Source of the DNA: Gymnogyps californianus
Taxonomy: Eukaryota > Chordata > Aves > Accipitriformes > Cathartidae
Assembly (NCBI RefSeq): GCF_018139145.2
Contig: NC_059472.1
Location: 101,072,877 to 101,136,876 of the forward strand
Reading direction: 5' to 3'
Length of the DNA: 64,000 nucleotides
This document shows, piece by piece, positions 36,606-48,412 of the stretch (positions are counted from its first letter, which is position 1; every line of letters starts with the position of its first letter). The translations under genes and the position numbers were made by a program. The notes beneath the pieces were generated by a model, which did no database searches, was not told the origin of the DNA, and was given only the letters and a program-made list of their open reading frames with translations.

Positions 36606-39365
36606 AAGCACTGTAGTATAGTGCTGTCCTTAAACAATTGTATGTTACTGGGGGTGGAGGAGGGTAATGCTTGCTGTACTTGCCAGTTTTCATTTAGTTT
36701 TGAAATGTTCTTCAGCTGGTGACAAAATTAAAAGGAGTCCTAATATCTTTCTTTTAAAGAGGAAAGAATATTGCCAGTGGTTTGGGATATGATGTAAAAT
36801 TTAATCAAAGCTCTTAAATTTGCCCCTCAGCAAGGGGCTTTCTGTGCCTCTGCTACCCCTCTGTATGGTGGCATTGGCAGTGTTTCCTCAGTGGGGGTCA
36901 GGAGATGGTCAGATCTTCCACAAGGTCGGGTAAGGCGTAGGAAAGACTAAGACATAAATTAGACTCTCTTGTTACCATGAAGTATTTCACATTGATGTCT
37001 TGAAGGTGCAGTGTGAACATGTATTGCATACATTGAATCTTAGTCTTTAACAGTGGATACTGTTACCTTATTCTGCCAGCTCCTGTCCTTCAGATATTTT
37101 TTTTTTACCTTCAAGAATGCAGAAAACAATCTCTTATACGCAGAACACTTAGGATATTAAACGAGCTATCTTACTTCTTTCTTGCTTCAAAGCATCCTTG
37201 TTTAGATTCAGAGGGGGAATAATGGAATCTTAATTCCTTCAATTTGAAAATGTTAGGATTAAAAAAGAAGATATGCTGTTTGTTGATGTTCTTCATTCTT
37301 TCAGAGCTGCTGCCAGCAGCATTTCTCCAACTTGATCACTATTCAAGAGAAAGCTGCAAATGAAATATCTGCAGGCTTTCCAAAATGAAGCTAGATTAAA
37401 GGAAGAAGGTGTTTTTCTTCTCTCTCTCTTTTTATCCGTAAAGCAGAATGTTGTGCCCGTTCTTTGAAACACTTGTTCCAGTGATAAAGACATAATTATA
37501 TAGCTCCTCAGTGCTTATGTAAATGCATTCAGCAACAAATTTTGGAAACTGGACTTCTGCTCTGTCAGTCTTCATTGCCTCATGCATTTTGTTTAAACTA
37601 GAGATGCCCTTTTAAGTTTGCTCTTCAAAAAGAGCAGGGGAGGAAAGCTTCTGTTTTTCACTAACAGTATCACATATTGATGATGCTGATAGATTTCAAA
37701 AAATTTTTACTGGACAGACATGGGAAAAAATCTACCAAAACTTTGTGGCAATATTGGGGCAGAGGGCACACTCAGAATTGTATATGGATTTTTTGAGGTT
37801 AGAACAGAAGTTTCCAGGCACACTTGGGATGTGGATTATGGGTGGCATAGGCAGGTGCATTTGCTCTGCTTTTTGCAAGGATGGGGGCGCAGACCTTATT
37901 CCTACTCAGGCCTGGGGTTGGTCGCATGCAGCCCCCAGACCTGCATGTTGAGACAGCAGCTCCTGGCTCTCTTCTGGAGAGCGAAAGTGAGGTGAGGTTC
38001 TTGCTCTGCATATACATTTGAAGTAGCTTGTGTACCGTATTTTGGGAATTCCTTGGTTAGAAGAAAGTGGAGAGGAAAGAAAATATTTAGACTTTGAATT
38101 TGAATTCAGTTTTTCAAGAGTTATCTAGTGCTTTTTGCTGGCATTTAAATATGTTGCAACTTTACAAAAGCTTTCTGTGTATCTCTTCCTGCTTTTGAGA
38201 CCATCTTTAAGTATACATTCTGAAGCTCCAGGGATCTCTTGGCATGGCTGTTACCAGCTCATCGTTTACTGCAGTGCCAAGTTATCCTCAGGTACCCCAT
38301 CTTGTTTGCTTGAATTGCACTTTGTTAATTTCTTTTTTGAATTCATATTCAGAGTGAGATGAAAATTTCCTGCCCCAGTCAACTTTTGGCAGCTGATCAT
38401 CTTATTTAAAGTACTTCCATATTTCTGGAAGAGATGCCACTTTTGCAGAAGGTAAATTGTGGATACGTAATACCAGAATACCCGTTTTGGAGAAGTCTAT
38501 ACCACCATGTAGAAAAACAAACCTATTCCTGTTATGAACTTCAGGTTGTAGCATAAGAAGGTTTTGCTAAGGAAAAACATCCCAACTTCAAATGCTGTTA
38601 TAGTCAATGTGAGTCAGCTTGCAGAATTATATGCTCTGTAATATGAACGCATTCAAACTGTCAATAGTACCAAGGGGTCTAAAATGTCCTTTAAAGTTGA
38701 ATTTAGATTTGAATTTTTGTAACTTCTTGGAGGTTGTCAAAAACAATGGAAAAATCAATGTTCAGCTCATTGGTGAACTGAGTTGACAAAGGAGTTTGAA
38801 ATCCAATGCCATCTGTTTTACTAGATCCTGCCTTAAAACAACATCAACAGACTGTGTCAATCTCAAAGCACTGCTTGATATATTTTTAGTTGCCACAGAA
38901 CAATCCATTCTTGAATCCTTCTATCTGTATTTCCTGAGAAATACATTCTCATCCAAGACAAAGGAAAATGTTACACATGGAATAAAACTACGCTGGGATG
39001 TGATACATCTTCAAGCATAATATTTTTGGGGATGTGATAGTATATCAAAGGGAAAATTAATTATGTAGTGATTTTTCCTAACACCTGGAGCTCATGCTGT
39101 TGCTGCTTCTGCTGCTGGCTAGCTGTTGTTTTTCATAAATCACGCTGTAGGAAAAAAATTAAATCCAGTGAAATGATGGAAAAAAGAAGTCATGGCTAGG
39201 AAGGAGGAAAGCAACATCTAAATATTTAACTACCACCCAACAAGTTCAGAATCTTCAGGAATTTCCATTTTCCTTGGCTAGTTTCCTTGGCTTACAGCTT
39301 GGAAAAGAAACCTGCCTAGATATCTGGGGTTGAAAAATAGGTCTCAGCCTATGTTCTGGATACCT

Positions 39366-39412
39366 TAAAAAACCCCCAAACCAAACAAACAAAAAAACCC
39401 CCAAAACTAATA
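39366..39412. repeat. A/C-rich tract
   Basis: AAAAAACCCCC, then AAACCAAACAAACAAAAAAACCCCC. This is the same style of degenerate A/C sequence as at 27.5 and 30.7 kb. Confidence 0.75.
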
Positions 39413-40680
39413 AATGAATTAAACCAGAAATGTCTCCAATCATGTGCTTTATGATTTCATCTCTGACTTTAACGAAGGTCTTTTATCCACTCCAGGGTCT
39501 TTCATTGATGCGTGCAAATGAGGCCATTCAGTGAGATCTGTGATCAGGATATTTTCTTTCCATTATATTTTGATCCTGCCAACTCTCATTTTGGCATTTG
39601 ATTTGCACATACAGGTTCTGGGGAGCTACTGTTTGTAGCACCTTTTTTGAACAATGGTGGGAGGTTGAAAAGGACGGGAGGGATCTTAATTCCTAAACAG
39701 ATGCCTCTTTCAGCCAGATTCATGAGATGTGAAGTAAGCGGCAGCATTATTTTGTATATATTTTATTTTTTCCAAGTCAGAGACCACAGAGTTTATGTGA
39801 ACAGGAGTGCTGTCAGCTTTTACACCCATAATAACCACTATTTACAAATGATTTTTGCATGCGGTGCTATTTGACTTCTGAAAGTGCTGAAGAATCAAGG
39901 TCTAAGTAACAAAATAAAACTTCTAATACCACATGTTTGTTTTCTCTGCTTGGGTTTTTCAGCAGACATTAATTTATTTACTAGGATAGTAGTGGTGCCT
40001 CTAACACATTTTTGCATCAATGCTGACCCGGTGATTAGTTGTTCTTGTTTTCAAATATCTTTCAAGGAAAGTAAATGCAAACATCAAGGACTGTTATAGG
40101 TTTTCTAAGAGATTCCTCTATTGTCATCTTTTCTGTGACATTTTCCGTGATTAGATGTATTATCTGACTTTGGTCATCACCAAAGAATGTAAAGGATGAT
40201 CCTTGATTTTTACCATGTGCATTGTTGGTCCCTGGGAGAGTACCACCATAAATGCATTCATTTATTTCAGTGAGTTAAGTGTAGTCTTTGCTTGTATATA
40301 GAAAGAAAATTCTCACAAATGTCTCTTGTAGTGGAGCGTGGGAGTTTTTTTAAATTTGTTATGCTTGAGAGTGAGGAGGGAATGTTATGATTGTCACTCC
40401 CTGCTGCTAGAATAAACACCTGGATTTATCAAAGCATTTGTTCTAATCAGCAGGAGATGTTTATCTACAAAAAAGTTCTCTTGTCTTATGTATTGTCAAT
40501 GAATTATATATCTCTACCATGTGTATAGGAAACACTGTTCTTTTCCAGTGCCCGAGACAAATGCCCTGTGCTTCACCCCCAGATTCCTGTCTAGGGATTA
40601 TTCTGTGGTCATGTGGGAGACAAGTCAGAAAAAAGATATTAGTTTGGTAGTGTTCTTTGTGGACTGACTCCTTTCCTTTC

Positions 40681-41811
40681 TCTGGTGAGTTGACCCTGGC
40701 TAGAGGCCAGGTGCCCACCAAAGCTGCTCTATCACTCCCCTCCTAAGCTGGACAGGGGAGAGAAAATAAAACGAAAGGCTCATGGGTTGAGATAGGAACA
40801 GGGACATCACTCAACAATTACTGTCACAGGCAAAACAGACTTGACTTGGGGGGGAAAAAAAAAGTTACCAGTCAAATCAGAGTAGGATAATGAGAAATAA
40901 AACCAAATCTTAAAAACACCTTCCCTCCACCCCTGCCTTCTTCCCAGGCTTAACTTTACTCCTGATTTTCTCTACCTCCTCCCCCTGAGCGGTGCAGGGG
41001 GGTGGGGAATGGGGTTTGGGTCAGTTCATCACATGTTGTCTCTGCTGCTCCTTCCTCCTCAGGGGGAGGACTCCTCACTCTCTTCCCCTGCTCCAGCGTG
41101 GGGTCCCTCCCATGGGAGACAGTCCTCCATGAACTTCTCCAACATGAGTCCTTCCCACGGGCTACAGTTCTTCACGAACTGCTCCAGCGTGGGTCCCTTC
41201 CACAGGGTGCAGTCCTTCAGGAACAGACTGCTCCAGCGTGGGTCCCCCACAAGGTCACAAGTCCTGCTAGCAAGCCTGCTCCAGCATGGGCTCCTCTCTC
41301 ATGGGTCCTGCCAGGAGCCTGCTCCAGCACAGGCTTCCCACTGTGTCACAGCCTCCTTTGGGCATCCACCTGCTCCGGCGTGGGGTCCTACATGGGCTGC
41401 AGGTGGATATCTGCTCCACCGTGGATCTCCATGGGCTGCAGGGGGACAGCCTGCCTCACCATGCTCTGCACCAGGGACTACGGGGGAATCTCTGCTCCGG
41501 TGCCTGGAGCACCTCCTCCCCTCCCCCTCCTTCTTCACTGACCTTGGTGTCTGCAGAGTTGTTTCTCACATGTTCTCACTTCTCTCTCTGGTTGCAATTG
41601 CTGTTGCGCAGTAACTTTTCCCCCTTAAATATGTTATCCCAGAGGCTCTACCACCATTGCTGATGGGCTTGGCCTTGGCCAGGGGCAGGTCCGTCTTGGA
41701 GCCGGCTGGCATTGGCTCTATTGGACATAGGGGAATCTTCTAGCAGCTTCTCACAGAAGCCAGCCCTGTAGCCCCCCCACTACCAAAACCTTGCCATGCA
41801 AACTCAATACA
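40681..41811 (-). mobile_element. Endogenous retrovirus LTR (solo), antisense
   Basis: About 1.13 kb matches, from memory, the reverse complement of an LTR family common in neoavian birds. The sense 5' end (TGTATTGAGTTTGCATGGC) lies at the right edge, 41811. The sense 3' end lies at the left edge near 40681 (on the + strand GTTGACCCTGGC near 40689 and GGTGCCCACC near 40710). I see no gag, pol or env sequence on either side, so it looks like a solo LTR. I could not find a convincing target-site duplication, which fits an old copy. The sense promoter and U5 boundaries were not resolved. I am sure it is a dispersed avian LTR-type repeat but unsure of the ERV class (possibly ERVL). Overlapping + strand ORFs of 179, 201 and 125 codons inside it are antisense shadows. 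Confidence 0.82.
41090..41510. repeat. Degenerate ~45-bp tandem units inside the LTR
   Basis: A core resembling GCTCCAGCGTGGGTCCC recurs at about 41090, 41136, 41181, 41230, 41278, 41321, 41372, 41413 and 41494. Spacings are 41-51 bp, with one double step. The units are diverged but clearly related, so the LTR carries an ancestral minisatellite. Because the period is often a multiple of three and stop codons are few, long open frames arise across it. Confidence 0.75.
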
Positions 41812-41882
41812 TTGCATTGTCTTTACATTGCATTAAATTTCTAACCTTATGTTAAACTGTGAAATTCTTTATGGTGGTATAA

Positions 41883-41935
41883 AACAGCATTCCTCCTTCA
41901 TCATTCCAATCCATTTCCTACCAATGGATGCTGTT
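41883..41935. repeat. Nested inverted repeats beside the LTR
   Basis: The outer arms are AACAGCAT (41883-41890) and ATGCTGTT (41928-41935). The inner stem is ATCCATT (41909-41915) and AATGGAT (41923-41929) with a 7-nt loop. The outer and inner right arms overlap by two bases, so the two foldings compete. Confidence 0.6.
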
Positions 41936-42330
41936 CCATGAAGTTAGTTTTGTAGAGATGTTTAGATAAGGGAATCTCGTTCTTTAGAGCAAGGCCAATA
42001 TAAGATGATATGAAACACAGTTAAGCTATATTAATGTAATTGCTGTCTTCATAAATCACGTATTAGGTGTGATTAGAAAAAACTAAACTAGTAAAATCTA
42101 ATATATTACATTTCTATTTGCAGTCATTGCAATTATACATTATTTTCACTAATCATAAACTGACAGCTTTAATTTTTGATGGGAAACCCCCTCATCCTAA
42201 ACCCTATAGCATTCTGCTTTTCTTGCACTTCTAGTAGGAGATCCCCAATGGTTACATAGAATTGTCTTGAAATTTCCGTCAGCCTTCCTGCCTGCCCTCC
42301 TTACTCTTCACATGTTTCCTTCCCTGGTAT
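41936..42330. other. Unique AT-rich DNA between the LTR and CR1
   Basis: No gene or repeat signature was recognised in these roughly 400 bp separating the two transposable elements. Confidence 0.6.
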
Positions 42331-42334
42331 GCTG

Positions 42335-43140
42335 TTGCTGATAAGATCCCCCTGAGTCGTCTTTTCTCCAGGCTGAACAGTCCCAGCTCTCTTGGTCTCT
42401 CCTCATATGACAGAGGTGCCTGGGATTATTCCTGTGCAGGGGCAGGACTTGGCATTTCCCTTTGAACTTCATGAGACTCCTGTCATCCCATTCTCCAGCC
42501 TGCTGAGATCCCTCTGAAATGTTTTCCAGGATTACTTGCTCCATCACCTTCCCAGGGATCGAAGTGGGGGCTGACTGACCTGTAGCTGCCCAGATGCTTC
42601 TTGAAGTGACATTTGCTTTCTTCTGGTCCTTGAGAACCTCTCCTAGTTGCTATGACCTTCCATAGATGATTGAGAGGAGCCTCAAAATGGCGTTGACCAC
42701 CTCTCTCAGCACTTTTGGGTACATCCCATTGGGCCCCAAGGACTTGAGTATGTAGAGTTTGCTTAAATCTGATCCTAACCTGATCCTTCTCCACCAACAG
42801 TAAGTCTTCCTTTCTCCAGACTTTCCCATTGGTCTTAGGGACCTGGGATTTCTGAAGGCAAATCTTAACAGACAAGTACCTCAGCTTTATCCATGTCCTT
42901 TGTCACCAGATCCCCTGGCCCATTCATGCAAAGGGCCCACATTTCCCCTGGTTTTCCTTGTGTTGATGGTACTTTTGTAGTAGCTATTCTTGTTCCCTTC
43001 ACTTTTCTTGCCAGATTCAAGTCCAAGTGGGCTTTGGCTTTTCTAACTCTGATAAGTGGAATATGGACAAGGACTAGAGGTTGGTTGCTGCAGATTGGCA
43101 CTTTCCCAGAAGCACTGGTGGACAAAAGAATCCTGAAAGC
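42335..43140 (-). mobile_element. CR1 LINE fragment, ~0.8 kb, antisense
   Basis: This is a diverged copy of avian CR1, read as its reverse complement. Diagnostic blocks include ATAAGATCCCCCTGAG and CTTTTCTCCAGGCTGAACAG at the left, TTGAACTTCATGAGACTCC near 42463, CATCCCATTGGGCCCCAAGG near 42723, and TTGCCAGATTCAAGTCCAAG near 43008. Order along the window matches antisense CR1, with the element's 3' side at the left. The extreme 3' terminus (about 250 bp) is missing. Several frames carry stops, so no intact CR1 protein is encoded. Minus-strand ORFs of 79-130 codons here are decayed LINE sequence or shadows. Confidence 0.8.
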
Positions 43141-43900
43141 TTCTGGGTAACGTGTGACAAAAAAAAATTAGGAGCAGGGATGCAGTGAATTGGAAAAGGG
43201 TAATTTGAGTGCAAGGTCATCTGCAATAGCCTTGATGGAAGAAGAAAGTGTCTGGAGGTTCAAAGTAAAACTTTGGTTCCTTTTTTATTTTTCATAACCA
43301 TGTACTCTGATCAAACATTTGGAAAAAAAACAGTGTGTCATCTTTGGTTTATACTGGACTGGGGAGCATAATATATGCAGGGCTTGGACAGAAGGGTAAG
43401 ATAGGAGTACCACTTGGATCTCATGACATACTTTGCCAGGAAGGGGTAGCAGGATAGCAACTCGTTTCCTACACCACTATTCCAAGGGGCAGGAAATGCA
43501 CAGGGAGAGTCCAAAGAGGTTCATTGTGCTTTTCAGACAAAGCAAGCAGCCTGCCTGACCTTGTGAGCATCTTGCACCCTAGTAGGGTGGAAAGCTACAA
43601 GGCATGTACCATAGATCTCAAGAGGTGTAGAGGAGGAGGCCTCCTCTACAGGAGGAGGAGATGACAGTTGCCCCTGCAAAGTCCCTACTATGCTTTGCAG
43701 AGTGCTCCTAGGCTGGGCAGGCATGTGAATGGCATGCTGATCCAGTGAGGTCAACCTTTTTTGTCATCTTGTTTTGATGCTGAGGAGACTAAGACTTCCC
43801 TAGCTTTTGGTGCACATTGACAAAAATTTGGAGTGCAGCATTAGATCATGGAAGATAGGCTGACATGTCCTTCACTGTGCCTGAGCTGGAATCATTCCTG
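43141..43900. other. Unique DNA between two CR1 copies
   Basis: No gene was recognised. It contains the short perfect hairpin at 43626-43650. It may be very decayed CR1, but I see no diagnostic block. Confidence 0.5.
43626..43650. repeat. Perfect 11-bp hairpin, 3-nt loop
   Basis: The arms TGTAGAGGAGG and CCTCCTCTACA are exact reverse complements separated by AGG. A further GGAGGAGGAG follows immediately, so the purine-rich arm can pair in alternative registers. Confidence 0.85.
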
Positions 43901-43904
43901 TGTC

Positions 43905-44050
43905 ATTCCTGACAGCTGTTTGTCTAACCTGTTCTTAAAAACCTTCACTAACAGTAATTTGCCAGCCATCCTTGGCAAACTGTTCCAATGTCTAACTATC
44001 CTTAACGAAAGAGAGATTCTTTTTCTAAAGTTCAGTGTAGAAATGTTTTG
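43905..44050 (-). mobile_element. CR1 LINE fragment near 3' end, antisense
   Basis: The blocks TTTGTCTAACCTGTTCTTAA, AACCTTCACTAACAGTAATT, CTTGGCAAACTGTTCCAATG and CTATCCTTAACG match the reverse complement of the CR1 region just inside the 3' end, as in bird genomes. The copy is diverged and ends near 44050. It is separate from the 42.3 kb fragment because it represents the 3' portion missing there, yet lies on the wrong side of it. The overlapping 176-codon + frame (43848-44378) is not a gene. Confidence 0.72.
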
Positions 44051-47000
44051 TTACAGGGCTGGAGTATGCATGGCCCTGAATGTTTCCTCAGTGTGTGCGG
44101 TTGGGTTTTTGCCTCCTCCCCGCCTCCCACCCCCAGGAAACTCCCAAGTCTCTGCTCACGTGAAACTTAGTCTACTGGTGAGATGCATGATGCTGTCTTC
44201 TAAAACAGTTCCTCGGTGCAAGCATCTCTTTGGTGTGCAGTGTACACATGCTTGTATGCTTGTCTGGGGATTTCTTTTTCCTTTGTTATTTATCTTTCAG
44301 CTTTCCTTCATGTACATCATAAAGGACCATTATTTGCTTGGGTATTTCTTGAGCCCGTTTAATAAAGGTGAGGGTTAATTTATATACTTGTTGGACTTTT
44401 CCAAAGAGACTATGGCACCTCCTAAAATGATCTGTGGAAATCATGTTAGAACATGCCCCGACTCTCTTTCGGTCTGAATACTTTGGATTTCCTTTCCATG
44501 CAAGCCAGGTCAGGTAGGTCTAAGGTTTGGGGATTTGATGTGTGCTTGGGGCTTGACCAGCCAGAGGGTTGGACTGCAGGTGTGGTGGGTGTGTAGACCC
44601 TGAAAATCAAATTGTTCTTGGCTCCCTACTTTGGAGATAAACTGGAATTACAGGTTGTCCCTCTGCACTCTTATTCCCCTTTTTTTGGCCATTAGGTGCA
44701 GAGGGTCTAGGAGACGGTGCAAAAAAATGCTTTAATACCTACAGGCAGTGGACCTTGCTTATTGTGGAATGAAAACCACACGCTGTTGAGAAGTAGAATA
44801 TGCTACTGTTTCTCCTGGAGCCTGAATTACCTCTTTGAAATTTTACCAGCTTGATAAGCAGAGACAGCGCATCATGGGAGATGCAAGTTTTTCCTGGGGA
44901 GTCTCTCTCTGAGGGGAGAAAGGACTTGAAACAGCAAACTGCCATTTTTGTGAGGTTATTGTGAATGCTCTTGGCTTTTGAATGCTCTTTTTTAACCAAA
45001 AAGATCCTGCAGCACTTCCTGCATACCAGAACGGTTTTGTTGGAAGCCCAATAGTCTGTTGTAAAATGGTTCAGAAGGGTAGCTGTTTTAAAAGCCTGCA
45101 AAAAGATGACGTAGAGTACTTCAGCCATGTGCCACAGGTTTTGTTGTGAGAAGGTATACTCCACTGAATTGGTTATTAAAGTGCACGGCTAGCATCAAGT
45201 GCTATCTACTCCTTACATAAGTGATTTTGTACATAGTTATTAGGCTTCATTACCTGGGTTTTAAGTAGATGCATAGGGCATTTGGATCAGTTGTCACCGT
45301 CTAAGAACAACTCTTAAAATGAAGGCAAGCAATTTGTGCTTAATGTACTAGAAAAAGGGGGAGCCAGTAGGAGGACTGGCAGGATGAAATAGGGGGAATG
45401 TGCTTGAGGCAGTAATCCAGAAAGATGATTTTTGCATTTGCATTTTGAATGGATTTCAGGGGGCAAGATTGCTTCTGTCACAGCCAGAAGGAAGGAGATT
45501 ATCTCGCATCTCAGCAACAATAATGAGGGCCTGGATGAGCGTTTTGGTTTTATGAATAGAAAGAGAAGGCAAGGTGCTAAAAATGCTAAAGCAGGGGGAT
45601 TTTGAGCCAGTCCTGGGTGCGTGGAGGTGGGCAGAGGATAAAGTCAAAGGCAACACCTTGGTGTCACGAGAAAGAAATGATTGAAAGAGGAGAAGGTGAA
45701 GGGCAGCTGCATGTTCCCCTCCGTATCAGGGTGCATTTTAGTTGACCTGCAGGAAGTTCCCTTGGGGAATTCAGCATTCAAATGTCTCTAACTTGACATT
45801 GTTTGTAATGTCGTGTTATATTGTTGTCTAAATTCTGCAGTATGTTTACAAACTCAGATTTGCAACTTGCTACAGTCCTGCCCCATGGGAGTGTCGTTCA
45901 CTCTTTCTCTGTAGGTTAGGATGCTGATCAGACTACACCTTCGGTGAAGCATTGCATTTTATCCCCCTGGTAAGGGAAATGGTGTGTATGAAAATCTAAC
46001 ATACTAGAGTGGAGCCTAGGCTGTGAAAAAGAATGGGCTGCTACTTGGTAGAAGGACTAAAGCATGAACTTCTAAATGCAAACACTTTGGTTTCTGGTTA
46101 AAATACTGGTTTTTTTAATGTCTAAAAGAAAAACTGAAAATTTTCATAGAAAACAAATGTATTTTGTGAAAAGCATTGCTTACAAAGAAGCTCATTTTTC
46201 TGTTAAAAAGAGTCAAAAGTCTTTTTCTGCCCATCCTATTTTAATCTCTATTTCCTGTTTGCTTTCACCATTTGTAAACTGGGAAGGAAGCTACTGTGTC
46301 TTAAGGATTTTCCACACTACTGTTTCTATTTCCGCTGTGAGAAATTAGCCTTTAAAGCAGTATAACAAAAGACCTTTTTGCAGTGTTTTTGGTGGGCTGC
46401 AAAGAAGTTGGAACCAATAGAGAAAACGAAGATCAGAACAGTTGTTTTTCTCAAAGTTCATGACAAGTAGGAAATGGAATAGAAATTGTGTGTTATAGAA
46501 GGCTTTTCACTGTGGTGCAATTATGATAAGCCCTGGACAAACACATGGTAAAGATGATGCCTCTGAAGGAACATTTCCACTAAAACTGGTTCTTGTTTTG
46601 GGCAGGACACTTACACTGATATAGCTTTAAATCTTAAGATATATATTCATTATTAAAAGTCTTTGCTGAAAATTCCTTTGACCATTAAAAGGAAATATTT
46701 TCAAGTAAGACACTTAATCATTTTAGCTTACCAGGGCTTACCTTTACCCTGTCAGGCAGCTTGGATTAAGAAATTCAACTGGTTCTGCTTTATGGCTTTT
46801 TTCCTGCCCTTGCAGAACAGTGTTCTTTTGTTTGGGCTCTTAGCACTTCAGGTGAAAGATTTTAAATTCCTGCAAACCTGTCTTTCCACTTATTGAAGTG
46901 GTTTGTGAAAGTATTACTTTTCACAGTAAGGTTTTTATAATTACAGTGTATTTGCTTTCTCTGTTTTCTCCCCACTTTCTCAAAGTGCTCATTTCTTCTG

Positions 47001-47270
47001 TAGGGGAATACTTTCAGTGATAGATGCACTGGGTTTTTTGTGTGGTAACAGGTCTTTGATCACCTTGACTATATGAGGAGCAGCTACAGCAGCGCATAGC
47101 CCAGGGATGAAGTCTGTATGTAGCAGGCCTGCTCTATTTTTTCTGGTTTTGAGCTTAGTTAGGGCCTGTGAACTAGCAGAAAATCTGGGTGCCATCTGGA
47201 CTCACTCTCTCTGCTCAGGCGAGGTCTAGGAGGCTGGGAATCCTGCATCACTCCTAGAGGGAGTGTCGGC

Positions 47271-47297
<27 letters not shown>
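47271..47297. repeat. Poly-T run (T27)
   Basis: Twenty-seven consecutive T residues, the longest homopolymer in the window. On the minus strand it could be a retroposon A-tail. The sequence upstream of it in that orientation (47298 to about 47380) has no recognised SINE or gene similarity, and no flanking duplication was seen. Confidence 0.9.
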
Positions 47298-47301
<4 letters not shown>

Positions 47302-48385
47302 GCACTGTGGGACAACCCCAAGTTTTTCCCAGGATTGTGAAAACACAGTTTGCCTTTCCCAAATCTTTTGAGGTTGCCTTTTTTTCCTGAGGAAGGCCAT
47401 GAAAATCACTGCATAATGGGCTTGGTTAAAACATTAATGTCAGATGTGACTTGAATAAACCCTGGAGCTAACCTCACATGAAGCCTACTTATTTACTTAA
47501 ACTGAACGAAGAATTAATAAAATAAGTTGATTTCACGGAGGTTTTCTAATCAGCTGAAAATATTTCTTTCTTCCTGGAATGATAACAAATAATTGCAGAG
47601 AATCATTCTGAATACCTTTGTATTTTCTCCTCCCAAAATGCAAAATCACAAATACAAGGACAGCGATATAGAAAAGAGACAGTGTCTAAGCACGTAATTA
47701 CTAAAAAAAAATATATATATTTAAACAAAAACAATATTAACCTTTTCCTGAATGTTTGCTTTGGATTCAGGGTTGCAGTAGATCCTGTTGTATGTGTATG
47801 TTGACTGATTCTGTGTCGCAAGCAGGAATATGCTAAATACTTATCCTTGCTTTACCTAATGCAGCTGAGGACTTCACTTCCTTGAGAAAATGATGATAGA
47901 AGTGTGTCCCTTTTCTGTTGAAAGAAATTAGCATTTGGCATTTACATATGGAGATATCGTTATTCCAAACACTTTCAACCATATCCATTTTCTGCAGAAG
48001 ACTGAGTAGTAGAGGTGAAACATGTTGAGAGAGAAAGCATGGCAGTGAAGACTGTGCCTTGCCTCTCCTTTCTCCTCCTCTCACCACCTCCCCAAAGTAC
48101 CATGAATTAATGAACGTGTATTAGTTATCTGCTTGCAAAACCAGCGTTGATATGAAGCACTTAAGTTTTACTGTAAGGTAAATTAAGTGTGGATAGCAGT
48201 GGGTAAACTGTAGACTTCATTGTACTACCTTATTACCGTAAGTGCCTTGTGTTCCATGGATTTACAGTGGCTTTTTAACTGATGACCCCCTCACGATAAT
48301 CTGAATAACAAAAAAGCAAATTACATTTCTGTTGCTGAGGACAAAGCCAGAGAATTCCTGACTCACCCCTACTGAATATGGTTTG

Positions 48386-48412
48386 TTTTTTTTTCTTTTT
48401 TTTTTTTTTTTT
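48386..48412. repeat. Interrupted poly-T (T9-C-T17)
   Basis: Twenty-six T residues with a single C at 48395. As with the T27 run, a minus-strand tail is conceivable but unsupported. Confidence 0.88.

Larger units (their letters stand above)
33801..40680. other. Unique noncoding DNA, no gene seen
   Basis: No gene or transposon family was recognised. It contains (GT)7 at 34085-34098, A17 at 34670-34686, a CCT repeat near 35140-35154, A19 at 35647-35665, a G-rich stretch at 36587-36605, and an A/C-rich tract at 39366-39412. ORFs are all about 110 codons or shorter. Confidence 0.65.

Noticed and set aside
41002..41663. Overlapping + strand ORFs of 179, 201 and 125 codons
   Set aside because: They lie wholly inside an antisense LTR and are produced by its ~45-bp tandem units. 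There are no domains or splice signals, and several frames are open at once.
43848..44378. 176-codon + ORF
   Set aside because: It runs through an antisense CR1 fragment and then unrelated DNA, with no protein features.
44739..45164. 141-codon minus ORF
   Set aside because: No recognisable family or splice sites. Compatible with chance.
47271..47297. A-tail of a SINE or processed pseudogene on the minus strand
   Set aside because: No recognisable body or target-site duplication next to the run.
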